NCBI GenBank assembly: GCA_964592645.1
Contig: CAZQFV010000034.1
Location: forward strand, 1-32,904
DNA length: 32,904 bases
Direction: 5' to 3'
Origin: CAZQFV01 sp964592645
Lineage (GTDB): Bacteria > Chloroflexota > Chloroflexia > DTKN01
The notes beneath the pieces are model-generated. The model was not told where the DNA came from and did not search any database. It saw only the letters and a list, made by a program, of their open reading frames with translations. Both the position numbers and the translations under genes were made by a program. Positions within the stretch are counted from its first letter, which is position 1. Each line of letters starts with the position of its first letter. Shown one piece after another: positions 9,418-17,396 of this stretch.

Positions 9418-10437
9418 TCAGCTGTACAGCCAACAGCGCACCTTGTGGCCGGCCTCCTCGGCCAGCGCCACCAGCGACGGCTCCTGCTCGGTGCAGACGA
9501 CCAGCCCCTTTTCGGCGCGCGGCCGGCAGCGGGGGGAGAAGCGGCAGCCCGGCGGCAGGTTGATCAGGTTGGGCACCACGCCCGGGATGACATCCAGCTC
9601 CTCCTTGACCTGACCCAGCACCGGGACCGAGGCCAGCAGCCCCTGGGTGTAGGGGTGCCGTGGCCGGTGAAAGATCGCGCGGACATCGCCCTCCTCGACG
9701 ATCTGGCCGGCGTACATCACCGCCACCCGCGAGGCCATGTCGGAGACGATGCCCAGGTCGTGGGTGATCAGGATGATCGCCGTGTTCATCTCCTGCTGCA
9801 GTTTGCGCATCAGGTCCAGGATCTGGGCCTGGATGGTGACATCCAGCGCGGTGGTCGGCTCGTCGGCGATCAGCAGCTCGGGGTTGCAGGCCAACGCCAT
9901 GGCGATCATGGCGCGCTGCGCCTGGCCCCCCGATAGCTCGTGGGGGTAGGCGTTGGCGCGTTTCGCAGCGTCGGGAATGCCCACGCGCTGCAAGAGCTCG
10001 ATCGTCCGTTCGCGGCGCTCGTCCCGGCGGAGGCGCTGGTGGATGGCCAGGACCTCGCCGATCTGGTCGCCCACCTCGAAGACAGGGTTCAGGCAGCTCG
10101 TGGGCTGCTGAAAGATCATCGAGATGCGGCTGCCGCGGATCTGGGTCATCTGGCGCCGCGATAGCTTCATCAGGTCCACGCCGTCGAAGAGGATCTCGCC
10201 GGAGACGATCCGGCCGGGATGGGCAATCAGGCGCAGCACGGAGAACGAGGTCACGCTCTTGCCGCAGCCCGATTCGCCGACCAGTCCGACGATCTCGCCG
10301 CGCCGGACCGCAAAGTCTACCCCGTCCACCGCCTTGACCACGCCGTCCTGGGTGTAGAAGTAGGTCCGCAGGTCGCGGATGTCCAGCAAACTCGTGTTGG
10401 AAGGTGCGCCGGCACTGCCTTGCCGCGTCGTTGCCAT
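9418..10437 (-). CDS. oppD: Peptide ABC importer ATPase, OppD/DppD type
   Basis: A 339-residue nucleotide-binding subunit. Walker A GESGCGKSV (54-62), Q-loop IFQQPTSCLNP, signature ELSGGQAQRAMIAMAL (167-182), Walker B LLIADEP (188-194), and the ITHDLG switch. The C-terminal cysteines of CRFSPRC are kept. The open frame runs about 285 codons further upstream in an oppC shadow; the start was placed at MATTRQ because GGGGA precedes it and homology begins soon after. It lies in the importer operon between oppC and oppF. Substrate class (di-/oligopeptide, nickel, or another solute) cannot be read from the ATPase. Confidence 0.93.
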   Translation of the reverse strand: MATTRQGSAGAPSNTSLLDIRDLRTYFYTQDGVVKAVDGVDFAVRRGEIVGLVGESGCGKSVTSFSVLRLIAHPGRIVSGEILFDGVDLMKLSRRQMTQIRGSRISMIFQQPTSCLNPVFEVGDQIGEVLAIHQRLRRDERRERTIELLQRVGIPDAAKRANAYPHELSGGQAQRAMIAMALACNPELLIADEPTTALDVTIQAQILDLMRKLQQEMNTAIILITHDLGIVSDMASRVAVMYAGQIVEEGDVRAIFHRPRHPYTQGLLASVPVLGQVKEELDVIPGVVPNLINLPPGCRFSPRCRPRAEKGLVVCTEQEPSLVALAEEAGHKVRCWLYS

Positions 10438-10505
10438 CAAAGTATCCCCTGCTGCGCTTGTCGCCAGGACCCTGTTTGGCAGACCACCATTCTGAACACC
10501 GAACT

Positions 10506-11522
10506 CTACCGGTTGAGCCGCGGGTCGAGCGCATCCCGCAGCCCGTCGCCGAGCAAGTTGAACGCCAATACCGTCAGCATGATTGCCAGGCCGGGGAAAA
10601 AGACCAGGTGGGGGGCGGTAAAGACGTAGGAGCGCTCGTCCCCCAACATGATGCCCCACTCGGGCATCGGCTTTTGCGCGCCCAGGCCCAAGAAAGAGAG
10701 CGCCGCGGCATCCAGGATGGCCGTGGCGATGCCCAGCGTGCCCTGGACGATCATCGGGGCCAGGGCGTTGGGCATGATGCGCCGGAAGAGGATCGAGGCC
10801 GAGGAAAAGCCCAGAGCCCGATCGGCGACGACAAAGTCGCGCTCCTTGACCGAGATCACGCTGGCCCGCATCACGCGGGCATAGCGCGGGATGGAGACGA
10901 TGCCGATGGCCAGCAGCGCGTTGATCAGGCTGGGGCCCAACACCGAGACGATGGCGATGGCCAGCATCAGCGAGGGAAAGGCCATGAGCACGTCCATGAT
11001 GCGCATCAGGACGTTGTCCAGCCAACCGCCGGCATAGGCCGCGACCGCGCCCAGCAGGGACCCAATCACGATGGCGAAGCCGACCGAGGCAAAACCGATA
11101 TACAGCGAATAGCGCGAACCGTAGATCACCCGGCTGAAGAGGTCGCGGGTGTTGCTGTCGGTCCCCAGGATATGCTGCGGCCGGTCCGGGCAGCAGCCCA
11201 GCCAGTAGATGCAGGGGGGCATCCGCACCAGGCTGCGCGGCTTGATCACGGTTCCCTCTTCGCCGGCGATGATCTTGCCATCGGGGCTGCACCGGACATT
11301 GGCCTCGACCAGGGCCTTTTCTTCGGGCACCTCGATCATCGGCTTCGTGGGATCGTAGGGGGCAATGAGCGGAGCAAAGACGGCCACCAGCACCAGCAGC
11401 CCCAGGACGACCATGCCCACGATGGCCGATCGCTGGCGGAACAGGTAGCGCATGGCATCATGCCATAGGCTGCTCCCCTTGCGCGGACGGCGGGCACGTG
11501 GTTGGGGCAGGACTCTTTTCAT
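10506..11522 (-). CDS. oppC: Peptide ABC importer permease, DppC/OppC type
   Basis: A 338-residue permease with the N-terminal OppC-type helix (about 33-53), then the six-helix BPD_transp_1 core. The EAA coupling-loop region is at DFVVADRALGFSSASILFRRIMPNALAP, which contacts the ATPases. The core begins with LGTDSNTRDLFSRVIYGSR. Unusual is an exported loop of about 50 residues between helix 1 and the core that contains four cysteines (RCSPDG, PPCIYWLGCC), longer than in the E. coli family members. The ATG follows GAGGT, 15 bases after the oppB stop. It forms the transmembrane pore with OppB. Confidence 0.93.
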   Translation of the reverse strand: MKRVLPQPRARRPRKGSSLWHDAMRYLFRQRSAIVGMVVLGLLVLVAVFAPLIAPYDPTKPMIEVPEEKALVEANVRCSPDGKIIAGEEGTVIKPRSLVRMPPCIYWLGCCPDRPQHILGTDSNTRDLFSRVIYGSRYSLYIGFASVGFAIVIGSLLGAVAAYAGGWLDNVLMRIMDVLMAFPSLMLAIAIVSVLGPSLINALLAIGIVSIPRYARVMRASVISVKERDFVVADRALGFSSASILFRRIMPNALAPMIVQGTLGIATAILDAAALSFLGLGAQKPMPEWGIMLGDERSYVFTAPHLVFFPGLAIMLTVLAFNLLGDGLRDALDPRLNR

Positions 11523-11537
11523 CGCTACCTCAGCAGA

Positions 11538-12617
11538 TCATTCGAAGCGCACGCGCGGATCGAGGACGCCGTAGAGCAAGTCCACGGCCAGGTTCACCAC
11601 CACAAAGATGACGGCCACGACCAGGGTAAAGGCCTGGATCACCTGGTAGTCCCGGGCCGTGATCGCCGTGAGCAGGGCCGTTCCGACCCCGTTCAGGCCA
11701 AAGATCGTCTCCGTGAGCATGGCCCCGCCCATCAGGTAGCCCAGCTCCAACCCGATGACCGTGGCGACGGGTAGCATGGCGTTGCGAAAGGCGTGCCGCA
11801 GCACGACGGCCCGTTCCAGCAGCCCCTTGGCCCGGGCCACGCGGACATAGTCGAGCCCCAGCACTTCGAGCAGGCTGGAGCGTGTCATCCGGGCGATGAG
11901 GGCCATGGGGATGGTTCCCAGGGCCACGGCAGGGAGGATCAGGTGCCGGACGGCGTCCCACAGTTTGTCCCACTGGCCGGTGACCAGCGTGTTAAAGACA
12001 TAGAGGTTGGAGAGAAAGCTCAGGGCCCAGTGCCCGAACGTTCCCGGCGTCACGGCGATGTTCCATGTGGTATAGAGTTCGGCCGGGCTCAGGCCGGGGG
12101 ACATGCGGTGGGAGGGGGGCAGGGCCAACGGGGTGCCGCGCAGCAGGACGGCAAAGACATAGGCCAGCATCAGCCCCAGCCAGAAGACGGGCATGGAGAC
12201 GCCGACGTTGGCGATGAGCATCGTGACCACGTCGATCACCGAGTTGCGCCAGTAGGCCGAGATCAGGCCGAGGGGAATGCCGACGATGACGGAGAAGAAC
12301 AGGGCCCCCAGCGAAAGCTCCAGCGTCGTCGGCAGCCGCTCGGCCAGGAGCTCCGTGACCGGCCGGCCCTGCTGGATCGATTGGCCAAAGTTGGCCCGCA
12401 GCGCGTCCCCGATATAGTCCAGGAACTGCAGGGGGATCGGCTTGTCCAGGCCGAAGCGCCTGTTGAATTCATCGCAAACCTGCGGCGTCGCCTTCTCTTG
12501 GAGCATGGCGTGGCAGGGGTCGCCCGGCAGCAGGCGGGCCACGGCAAAGGTGACAAAGAGTATGCCCAGGAGCACGGGGATGGCCAACAACAGTCGGCGG
12601 ATGACGTAGCTGAGCAT
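11538..12617 (-). CDS. oppB: Peptide ABC importer permease, DppB/OppB type
   Basis: A 359-residue permease. The start at MLSYVIRRLLLAIPVLLG is the standard N-terminus of the family (a first helix, then FAVARLLPGDPC) and has GGAGA ahead of it; longer open frame upstream is discounted because it runs through two hairpins. Six or so hydrophobic helices are visible. The EAA loop is DYVRVARAKGLLERAVVLRHAFRNAMLP, and the end LAVDLLYGVLDPRVRFE is typical. It follows the binding-protein gene after a gap of 165 bases holding two strong hairpins, an arrangement that may lower permease output relative to the binding protein. Confidence 0.94.
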   Translation of the reverse strand: MLSYVIRRLLLAIPVLLGILFVTFAVARLLPGDPCHAMLQEKATPQVCDEFNRRFGLDKPIPLQFLDYIGDALRANFGQSIQQGRPVTELLAERLPTTLELSLGALFFSVIVGIPLGLISAYWRNSVIDVVTMLIANVGVSMPVFWLGLMLAYVFAVLLRGTPLALPPSHRMSPGLSPAELYTTWNIAVTPGTFGHWALSFLSNLYVFNTLVTGQWDKLWDAVRHLILPAVALGTIPMALIARMTRSSLLEVLGLDYVRVARAKGLLERAVVLRHAFRNAMLPVATVIGLELGYLMGGAMLTETIFGLNGVGTALLTAITARDYQVIQAFTLVVAVIFVVVNLAVDLLYGVLDPRVRFE

Positions 12618-12670
12618 CGTTTTCTCCGTATCGGCCCCAACGGAGGAGGGGGCCGGCCCTGTTGCACCTG

Positions 12671-12708
12671 CCGCGTTTGCCGGAGCCGCATGGTTCCGGC
12701 AAACGCGG
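12671..12708 (-). repeat. Intercistronic hairpin 1 between binding protein and oppB
   Basis: Inverted repeat: 14 perfect pairs (12671-12684 with 12695-12708), extended by one wobble and two GC pairs to a four-base loop (12688-12691). No T-run follows on the minus strand, so it is more likely an mRNA-stabilising or attenuating hairpin than a classical terminator. Confidence 0.8.
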
Positions 12709-12724
12709 ACGAAAGGAGCGGGTG

Positions 12725-12763
12725 CGCCGGTGGGTCCCGGGGGCACCCCGGGACCCACCGGCG
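12725..12763 (-). repeat. Intercistronic hairpin 2, 18-bp perfect stem
   Basis: 18 perfectly paired bases (12725-12742 with 12746-12763) around a three-base GCA loop, nearly all G/C. It lies 19 bases after the binding-protein stop. As RNA it would block 3' exonucleases and protect the upstream message. No T-tract. Confidence 0.85.
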
Positions 12764-12782
12764 GATCTGCCCGCTGTCGCCT

Positions 12783-14465
12783 CTATTTCGGCGGGTTCAA
12801 GAAGGAAAGGAACAGGCCGGACCAGTAGGTGAAGGAGCCGTCGCGGCCCACGTGCAGCGGGTGCGCGGCGTCCCACTGGACGGCGTAGGAGAGCACGACA
12901 TCGTTGGCATCCAGGTCGGCGCCGTTGTGGAACTTGACCCCGTCGCGCAGGGTGCAGGTCCAGACCGTCAGGTCGGTGTTGGCGTCGCACTTGGTGGCCA
13001 GGCCGGGGACCACGTCGCTGCCGCCCACCTCAAAGGCCAGCAGGGCCTCGTTGATCTGCTCGCAGGCGCGCAGCGACTCGCCGTCGGACTCGTCGGCGCA
13101 GTACAGGCCGATGGGCTCGGCGTTCTGCATCCAGACGAAGGTGTCGCGGTTGCCCGGCTTCATCACGGCGAACTGCTCGTTGGACAGCGGGCTGGCGTGA
13201 GCCCCGACGACGTCCTTCTTGTAGGCCAGGCCGGAGCCGCCGTGGGCCACCGGGATCATCGGCACGTGCTGCTTGATCAGCTCGTTGGCCTCTTTATAGA
13301 CCGGGAGGCGCTCCTCGGGCTTGGCCAGCGACGCGGCCTTCTCCAGCTTCTCCCAGAGGTCGGGGAAGCCGTTGCCGAACTGCTTGGAGGCGCCCCGGCC
13401 AAAGTGGTAGTCCAGGAAGTTGGTGGCGTCGGGGTAGTCGGCGCCCCAGCCGAGCAGGTGGAAGCCCTCCAGCTCGCCGGCGTCGGCGGCGTCGATAAAG
13501 GCGCCGGACTCCATGACCACGATCTCGGCCTGGACGCCGATAGCCGCGAGCTGGGCCTGGATGTCCTGGGCCACGACGCCGGGCGTCGGCAGGTAGCCAC
13601 GGACCACGTCGCGGTAGGTGATCTTGGTCTTGAAGCCGGGCAGCACACCTTCGGCCTCGAGGATGCGCTTGGCCTCAGTGGGGTTATATTCGTACCAGGT
13701 GACCTCGGGGGTATAGCCAAAGATCGAGGGCGGCATGAACTGGGAGGCGACCAGGGAGCCGATCGGGTAAAAGTTCTTGACGATGCGCTCCCGGTCGATG
13801 GCCATGGCGAATGCCTGGCGCACCTTTTCGTTGTCAAAGGGCGGATAGGTGTTGTTCATGCCGATATAGAAGATGTTGGTGCCCGGGCGCTCGATCAACT
13901 GCAGGTTGGCATCCTTGGCCACCACCTCAAAGGCGTCGGGAGCGATGTTGTCGATGCCGTCCACCGTGCCGGCCTGCAGCTCCACCAGGCGCTGGGCCGC
14001 TTCCGAGTTCCAGCGGAAGATAAGCGTCTTGAACGCTGGCTTCTCACCCCAGTAGGCGTCGTTGCGGGTCAGGACCAGCTCCGAGCCGCGGGTCCAGCGC
14101 TCCAGTTTGAAGGGCCCGGTGCCGTTGGGCTCCGTAACCAGCTTGCCGCCGCCCCCGGTCGCCTCCAGGTAGGCGGTGTCGTTGATCGGGAAGGCCGAGA
14201 AGGCGATCTTGGACGGGAAGGCCGGGTCGGGGAAGCAGAGGGTGAATTTGACGGTCAGCCGGTCGACGGCCTCGATGGAGAGGATCTCCCCGCCGTAGTC
14301 GCAGCTGGGGGCGGCGTACTTGGTGGGCGCAAAGGGGATCGCGGTGGGGGCCGAGGTCGGCGGAACGGCGGTGGGGGCCGCCGGCTGCGGGCCGCAGGCC
14401 CCCAGGACCGTCGCTACCAGGGTCAGGGCGACAATCAGCACGAAGAGCACACGCTTTCCAGACAT
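12783..14465 (-). CDS. Substrate-binding lipoprotein (SBP family 5), circularly permuted
   Basis: A 560-residue lipoprotein that captures substrate for the importer encoded downstream. Signal peptide and lipobox LGAC put the lipidated Cys at 24; a Pro/Thr linker follows (27-48). Residues 61-435 match family 5 binding proteins from the middle onward: SIEAVDRLTVKFTL, GTGPFKLERW, YWGEKPAFKTL, VRQAFAMAIDRERIV, and the closing IPVAHGGSGLAYKKDVVGAH. The part that opens an ordinary family member comes last: PIGLYCADES, EQINEALLAFEVGGSDVVPGLA, then WTCTLRDGVKFHNGADLDANDVV (in two pieces, 440-549). The order is therefore permuted relative to DppA/OppA. MSGK was chosen as start because of a strong GGAGGAG and the signal peptide. 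Promoter at 14659-14687; leader about 190 bases. The ligand is unknown. Confidence 0.92.
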   Translation of the reverse strand: MSGKRVLFVLIVALTLVATVLGACGPQPAAPTAVPPTSAPTAIPFAPTKYAAPSCDYGGEILSIEAVDRLTVKFTLCFPDPAFPSKIAFSAFPINDTAYLEATGGGGKLVTEPNGTGPFKLERWTRGSELVLTRNDAYWGEKPAFKTLIFRWNSEAAQRLVELQAGTVDGIDNIAPDAFEVVAKDANLQLIERPGTNIFYIGMNNTYPPFDNEKVRQAFAMAIDRERIVKNFYPIGSLVASQFMPPSIFGYTPEVTWYEYNPTEAKRILEAEGVLPGFKTKITYRDVVRGYLPTPGVVAQDIQAQLAAIGVQAEIVVMESGAFIDAADAGELEGFHLLGWGADYPDATNFLDYHFGRGASKQFGNGFPDLWEKLEKAASLAKPEERLPVYKEANELIKQHVPMIPVAHGGSGLAYKKDVVGAHASPLSNEQFAVMKPGNRDTFVWMQNAEPIGLYCADESDGESLRACEQINEALLAFEVGGSDVVPGLATKCDANTDLTVWTCTLRDGVKFHNGADLDANDVVLSYAVQWDAAHPLHVGRDGSFTYWSGLFLSFLNPPK

Positions 14466-14658
14466 TTTCTTCTCCTCCGGTTTCATCTGTCGGAATGCCG
14501 TTGGTGACTCTACGAGCCTTTGGGTGAGGTGGCACCTCCTTTCTGTTCTGGGTATCGGCGAGCGACGGTCTGGGGGTCGCTCCTCTCGGCCCACTCCGGG
14601 CCGGGTTGTACCTGTGGATGTAGGCAGGGTGGGAGCATTGACCGCTGCGAACAAAAGC

Positions 14659-14687
14659 ATTCTACCACAGCGCCCTGGCAGAGTCAA
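14659..14687 (-). promoter_or_regulatory. Sigma70-type promoter of the importer operon
   Basis: Minus strand: -35 TTGACT (14682-14687), 17-base spacer, -10 TAGAAT (14659-14664). It is the best consensus promoter in the window and fits a highly expressed binding protein. Confidence 0.8.
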
Positions 14688-14702
14688 GTAGAAATTTTAC
14701 GC

Positions 14703-14731
14703 TTGCCTGCGGGGGCCCGCTGTGTTATGAT
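14703..14731 (+). promoter_or_regulatory. Promoter of the glycosyltransferase pair
   Basis: -35 TTGCCT (14703-14708), 17-base spacer, -10 TATGAT (14726-14731) preceded by TGT (extended -10). Start of transcription near 14738, about 30 bases before the ATG. Confidence 0.7.
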
Positions 14732-14769
14732 ACCGGCGGCGGTCGTTTTCGGTCACCTGGAAGAAGTCT

Positions 14770-15723
14770 ATGTCGTCCGGTCCCCTGGGCATCGTCATCG
14801 TCCACTATAATACCGCCGACCTCCTGCGCGGCTGCCTGAGCGCGCTGCGCGGCAGCGCCGTGCCCTACCAGGCGGTGGTGGTGGACAACGCCTCGACCGA
14901 CCGGGCGGTGGAAGCCCTGCCGGCCGAGTTCCCGGAGGTGCGTTTCCTGTTCAACGCCGAGAACCGCGGCTACGCGGCGGCCAATAACCAGGGGATCGCT
15001 GCCGTGACCCCTCCTCTCCCCCCTGCCCGGGTGGGGAGGGGCCAGCTAACCCACATCCTCCTCCTCAACCCCGATACCATCCCCCAGCCCGGCGCGCTGG
15101 AGGCACTGGTGGCCTTCCTGGAGGTGCATCCCCGCGCCGGCGCGCTGGGCCCGCGCCTGCTGTTCCCCGACGGCTCGCTGCAGGAGAACGCCTTCTCCTT
15201 CCCCACCCTGGCAATGTCCTTCCTGGACTTTTTCCCCCTGCATGGCCGGCTGTACCACTCCCGGCTCAACGGGCGCTACCCGGAGCGGCAGGCCACGGCG
15301 CCCTTCCCCATCGACCACCCGCTGGGGGCCTGCCTGCTGCTGCGCGGGGAGGCGCTGGCGCAGGTGGGGCTTCTCGACGAGGGCTACTTTATGTATGTCG
15401 AGGAGGTCGACCTCTGCTACCGGCTCAAGCGGGCCGGCTGGGAGGTCTGGCAGGTGCCGGCCGCGCGGGTCGTGCACTATGGGGGGCAGAGCACCCGGCA
15501 GATGCCCGAGCGCATGTTCCTGGAGCTGCATCGCAGCCGCTACCGCTTCTTCCGCCTGTACTACCCGCCGGCCTTTCGCTTCGCCCACCGCTTGATCGTC
15601 CGCCTGGGGCTGGGGTGGCGCGGCCGGCAGGATCGCCAGGCCCGCGCGCGGGGCGAGATCACGCCCGAGCAGTTGGCCGCCCGCCTGGCGGCCTATCGCC
15701 AGATACTCGCGATGAGGTCATAA
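14770..15723 (+). CDS. Family 2 glycosyltransferase (rhamnosyltransferase-like)
   Basis: A 317-residue GT-A enzyme that probably adds a sugar to a surface polysaccharide or glycolipid. Nucleotide-sugar fold: GIVIVHYNTADLLRGCL at 7-23, VVVDNASTD at 36-44, ENRGYAAANNQG at 64-75, LLLNPDT (97-103, the metal-binding Asp), GPRLLFPDGS, GACLLLRGEAL, and LDEGYFMYVEEVDLCYRLKRAGW (catalytic base region; two pieces). An insert at 80-93 (TPPLPPARVGRGQL) interrupts the fold between the Asn-rich loop and the LNPDT strand. It is encoded by a C/T-then-G-rich dyad (15008-15041). A second glycosyltransferase follows after three bases. Donor and acceptor cannot be assigned. Confidence 0.92.
   Translation: MSSGPLGIVIVHYNTADLLRGCLSALRGSAVPYQAVVVDNASTDRAVEALPAEFPEVRFLFNAENRGYAAANNQGIAAVTPPLPPARVGRGQLTHILLLNPDTIPQPGALEALVAFLEVHPRAGALGPRLLFPDGSLQENAFSFPTLAMSFLDFFPLHGRLYHSRLNGRYPERQATAPFPIDHPLGACLLLRGEALAQVGLLDEGYFMYVEEVDLCYRLKRAGWEVWQVPAARVVHYGGQSTRQMPERMFLELHRSRYRFFRLYYPPAFRFAHRLIVRLGLGWRGRQDRQARARGEITPEQLAARLAAYRQILAMRS
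15008..15041. repeat. Palindrome-like insert inside glycosyltransferase gene
   Basis: CCCCTCC (15008-15014) pairs with GGAGGGG (15035-15041), and the intervening bases can also pair in register-shifted ways. It is translated in frame as a Pro/Arg/Gly insert. It resembles dispersed C/T-rich palindromes found in intergenic DNA of high-GC filamentous bacteria (from memory). Confidence 0.55.
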
Positions 15724-15726
15724 CCC

Positions 15727-16500
15727 ATGTCCCTTTCCATTGCCATCCCCGCCAAGAACGAGGAACGCTACATCGCCGGGTGCATCGAGAGCGTGCAGTC
15801 CGTCGCCGACGAGGTGCTAGTGGTCCTCGACCCCCAGAGTGACGACCGCACGGCGGAGCTGGCCGAGTCCCGTGGGGCGCGTATCGAGCGGGTGGCCTTT
15901 GTCTCCTTCGCCCACTTGCGCAACCGCGCGCTGGAGCTGTGCCGGCACCCTTGGGTCTTTTTTCTCGACGCCGACGAGCGGGCCACGCCGGAGCTGTGCC
16001 GGGAGATCGCCGCGCTGGCCGGCCGCGCCCCGGACCCCGCCGACCCCCAGGCCGTGGTGGGCTACTGGATCCCCCGCCACAACTACTTTTTTGGGCGGCG
16101 TGTCGGCCACGCCGGCTGGTACCCGGACCACCAACTGCGCCTGCTGTGGCGGGCGCGGGCCCACTATCCCGAGGAGCAGCGCGTGCACGAGGTGGCCGAG
16201 CTGCAGGGCCGGGCGGAGCGCCTGCCGGGGCACATGCTGCACTATAATGTCGATACGTTGAGCGAGTTCCAGGCCAAGCAGCGGCGCTACGCCCGCCTGG
16301 AGGCGCAACGCCTCCTCTCCCAGGGCCAGCATGCCCGTCCGCAGCACCTCCTGACCCGGCCGCTGAAAGAGTTCTGGCGCCGCTATATCACCTGGGCCGG
16401 CTGGCGCGATGGGCTGCTGGGGCTGTACCTGTGCAGCGCCATGGGGTACTACAAGTTTTGGACATATTGGCACATGTTGAGGCAGGAAGGCGAGGAGTGA
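15727..16500 (+). CDS. Family 2 glycosyltransferase (WaaE/KdtX-like)
   Basis: A 257-residue glycosyltransferase. N-terminal SLSIAIPAKNEERYIAGCIES, then DEVLVVLDPQSDDRTAELAE, a HLRNRALELCRHPWVFFLDADE block with the DAD metal site (81-83), and a WYPDHQLRLLWRARAHY stretch. This pattern is that of the LPS core glucosyltransferase WaaE/KdtX group. The hydrophobic, aromatic C-terminal tail (GLLGLYLCSAMGYYKFWTYW) suggests membrane association, as often for enzymes using lipid-linked acceptors. It starts three bases after the preceding gene, so it is co-transcribed. Exact sugar unknown. Confidence 0.9.
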   Translation: MSLSIAIPAKNEERYIAGCIESVQSVADEVLVVLDPQSDDRTAELAESRGARIERVAFVSFAHLRNRALELCRHPWVFFLDADERATPELCREIAALAGRAPDPADPQAVVGYWIPRHNYFFGRRVGHAGWYPDHQLRLLWRARAHYPEEQRVHEVAELQGRAERLPGHMLHYNVDTLSEFQAKQRRYARLEAQRLLSQGQHARPQHLLTRPLKEFWRRYITWAGWRDGLLGLYLCSAMGYYKFWTYWHMLRQEGEE

Positions 16501-16552
16501 AACGTGAGGGGTGGTTCTTCACCTTTCATGCGTCACCTCGCGCGCGTTGTCC

Positions 16553-17263
16553 TCACTGCTCCGCCTTCCTCCGGACCTGGACCACCTCTTGCTCCCTTGG
16601 CACCTGCGTCATCGCATACAGCGTCAGGTATACCGCCGTGAAGACCACGGTGGCCAGGGCCGACACGGCGTAGGTGCGGGGGTAGGCCGTAGGGTGGATC
16701 AGCCGACCGAGGATATCGCCGGCCAGACCGCGGGGGTCGAGGACGACATCCCAGCTGTTCCAGCGCAGGAAGCGCCCCAGGTAGATGCCAAAGCTGCTGG
16801 CCGCCAAAGACAGCAGGGTAAAGAGCCAGCCCAGGATGCGCCCAATCCGGGCGGCGACCAGGCGCTGCATCGTGTAGAGCGAGCTGAAGCCCAGGAAGAG
16901 GCCGGCCCAGGCAAAGGCAAACAGCAGGAACAGGTCGTACCAGATGGGGATGGGTGGGCGCGTCTGGAGGTGCAAAAAGTCGGTGAGGATATACGGGGCG
17001 TTGGGGAAGAAGAGGAGCCAGAGGCCGCCGAACAGGAACAGCGCCAGCGAGAGCCGGCCGGCGTGGCGGCGGTAGGCCCGCTCGGCCAGCAGCGCCATAG
17101 ACCAGGGGACCCAGGCCAGGAAGAGGTTCCAGATCAGCGTCACGTAGGTGATTTGGCCGGAATAGACGATGCGAAAGGCCATCAGCGCGATGGCGACCAG
17201 CGAAGCCAGGCCGGCCACGAAAAAGACGATGCCATGGTAGGATCGTGAGGGTTGGGCCGACAT
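16553..17263 (-). CDS. DUF1361 integral membrane protein
   Basis: A 236-residue membrane protein with about six to seven hydrophobic helices. It has the family signature FFPNAPYILTDFLHL and the downstream YLGRFLRWNSWDVV, both typical of DUF1361. The function of the family is not established. The start (MSAQPS) follows a near-perfect AAGGAGGT; the 13-codon longer frame is discounted. It converges on the glycosyltransferase pair (52-base gap with no clear terminator). Three 11-bp-spaced direct repeats lie 65-94 bases upstream. Confidence 0.85.
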   Translation of the reverse strand: MSAQPSRSYHGIVFFVAGLASLVAIALMAFRIVYSGQITYVTLIWNLFLAWVPWSMALLAERAYRRHAGRLSLALFLFGGLWLLFFPNAPYILTDFLHLQTRPPIPIWYDLFLLFAFAWAGLFLGFSSLYTMQRLVAARIGRILGWLFTLLSLAASSFGIYLGRFLRWNSWDVVLDPRGLAGDILGRLIHPTAYPRTYAVSALATVVFTAVYLTLYAMTQVPREQEVVQVRRKAEQ

Positions 17264-17327
17264 AGTGACCTCCTTGCGGGCGTCTGCCCGCGCCGTCGCC
17301 AACGTAGCAGCAGCGGTTTCCCGTTGC

Positions 17328-17357
17328 CCTACGCCACCCCTACGCTTTTCCTACGCC
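17328..17357 (-). promoter_or_regulatory. Three 11-bp-spaced direct repeats (GCGTAGG), operator candidate
   Basis: On the plus strand CCTACGC occurs at 17328-17334, 17339-17345 and 17350-17356, exactly 11 bases apart, i.e. on one face of the helix. This is the layout of OmpR/PhoB- and SARP-type activator sites. It lies in the 133-base gap before the DUF1361 gene; no strong -10 was recognised downstream. Confidence 0.5.
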
Positions 17358-17396
17358 GGCCCACGCAGCCCGGCAACCGCCGAGGATGCGAATCTC

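Larger units (their letters stand above)
14466..14769. other. Divergent intergenic region, 304 bp
   Basis: No gene seen. It contains the two outward promoters (14659-14687 minus; 14703-14731 plus). The minus leader carries a second AGGAGGT (about 14534-14541) followed by a short dyad (GAGGT / ACCTC) but no start codon close by. No known riboswitch or T-box consensus recognised. Confidence 0.55.

Noticed and set aside
11793..14507. Long plus-strand open frame (904 codons) opposite oppB and the binding protein
   Set aside because: Antisense shadow of two clear genes; the product has no recognisable domain and a biased His/Gln/Gly/Asp composition.
14530..14560. Possible T-box or riboswitch in the leader of the binding-protein gene
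   Set aside because: AGGAGGTGCCACCT superficially recalls a T-box core, but the AGGGTGGNACC consensus and specifier stem are absent.
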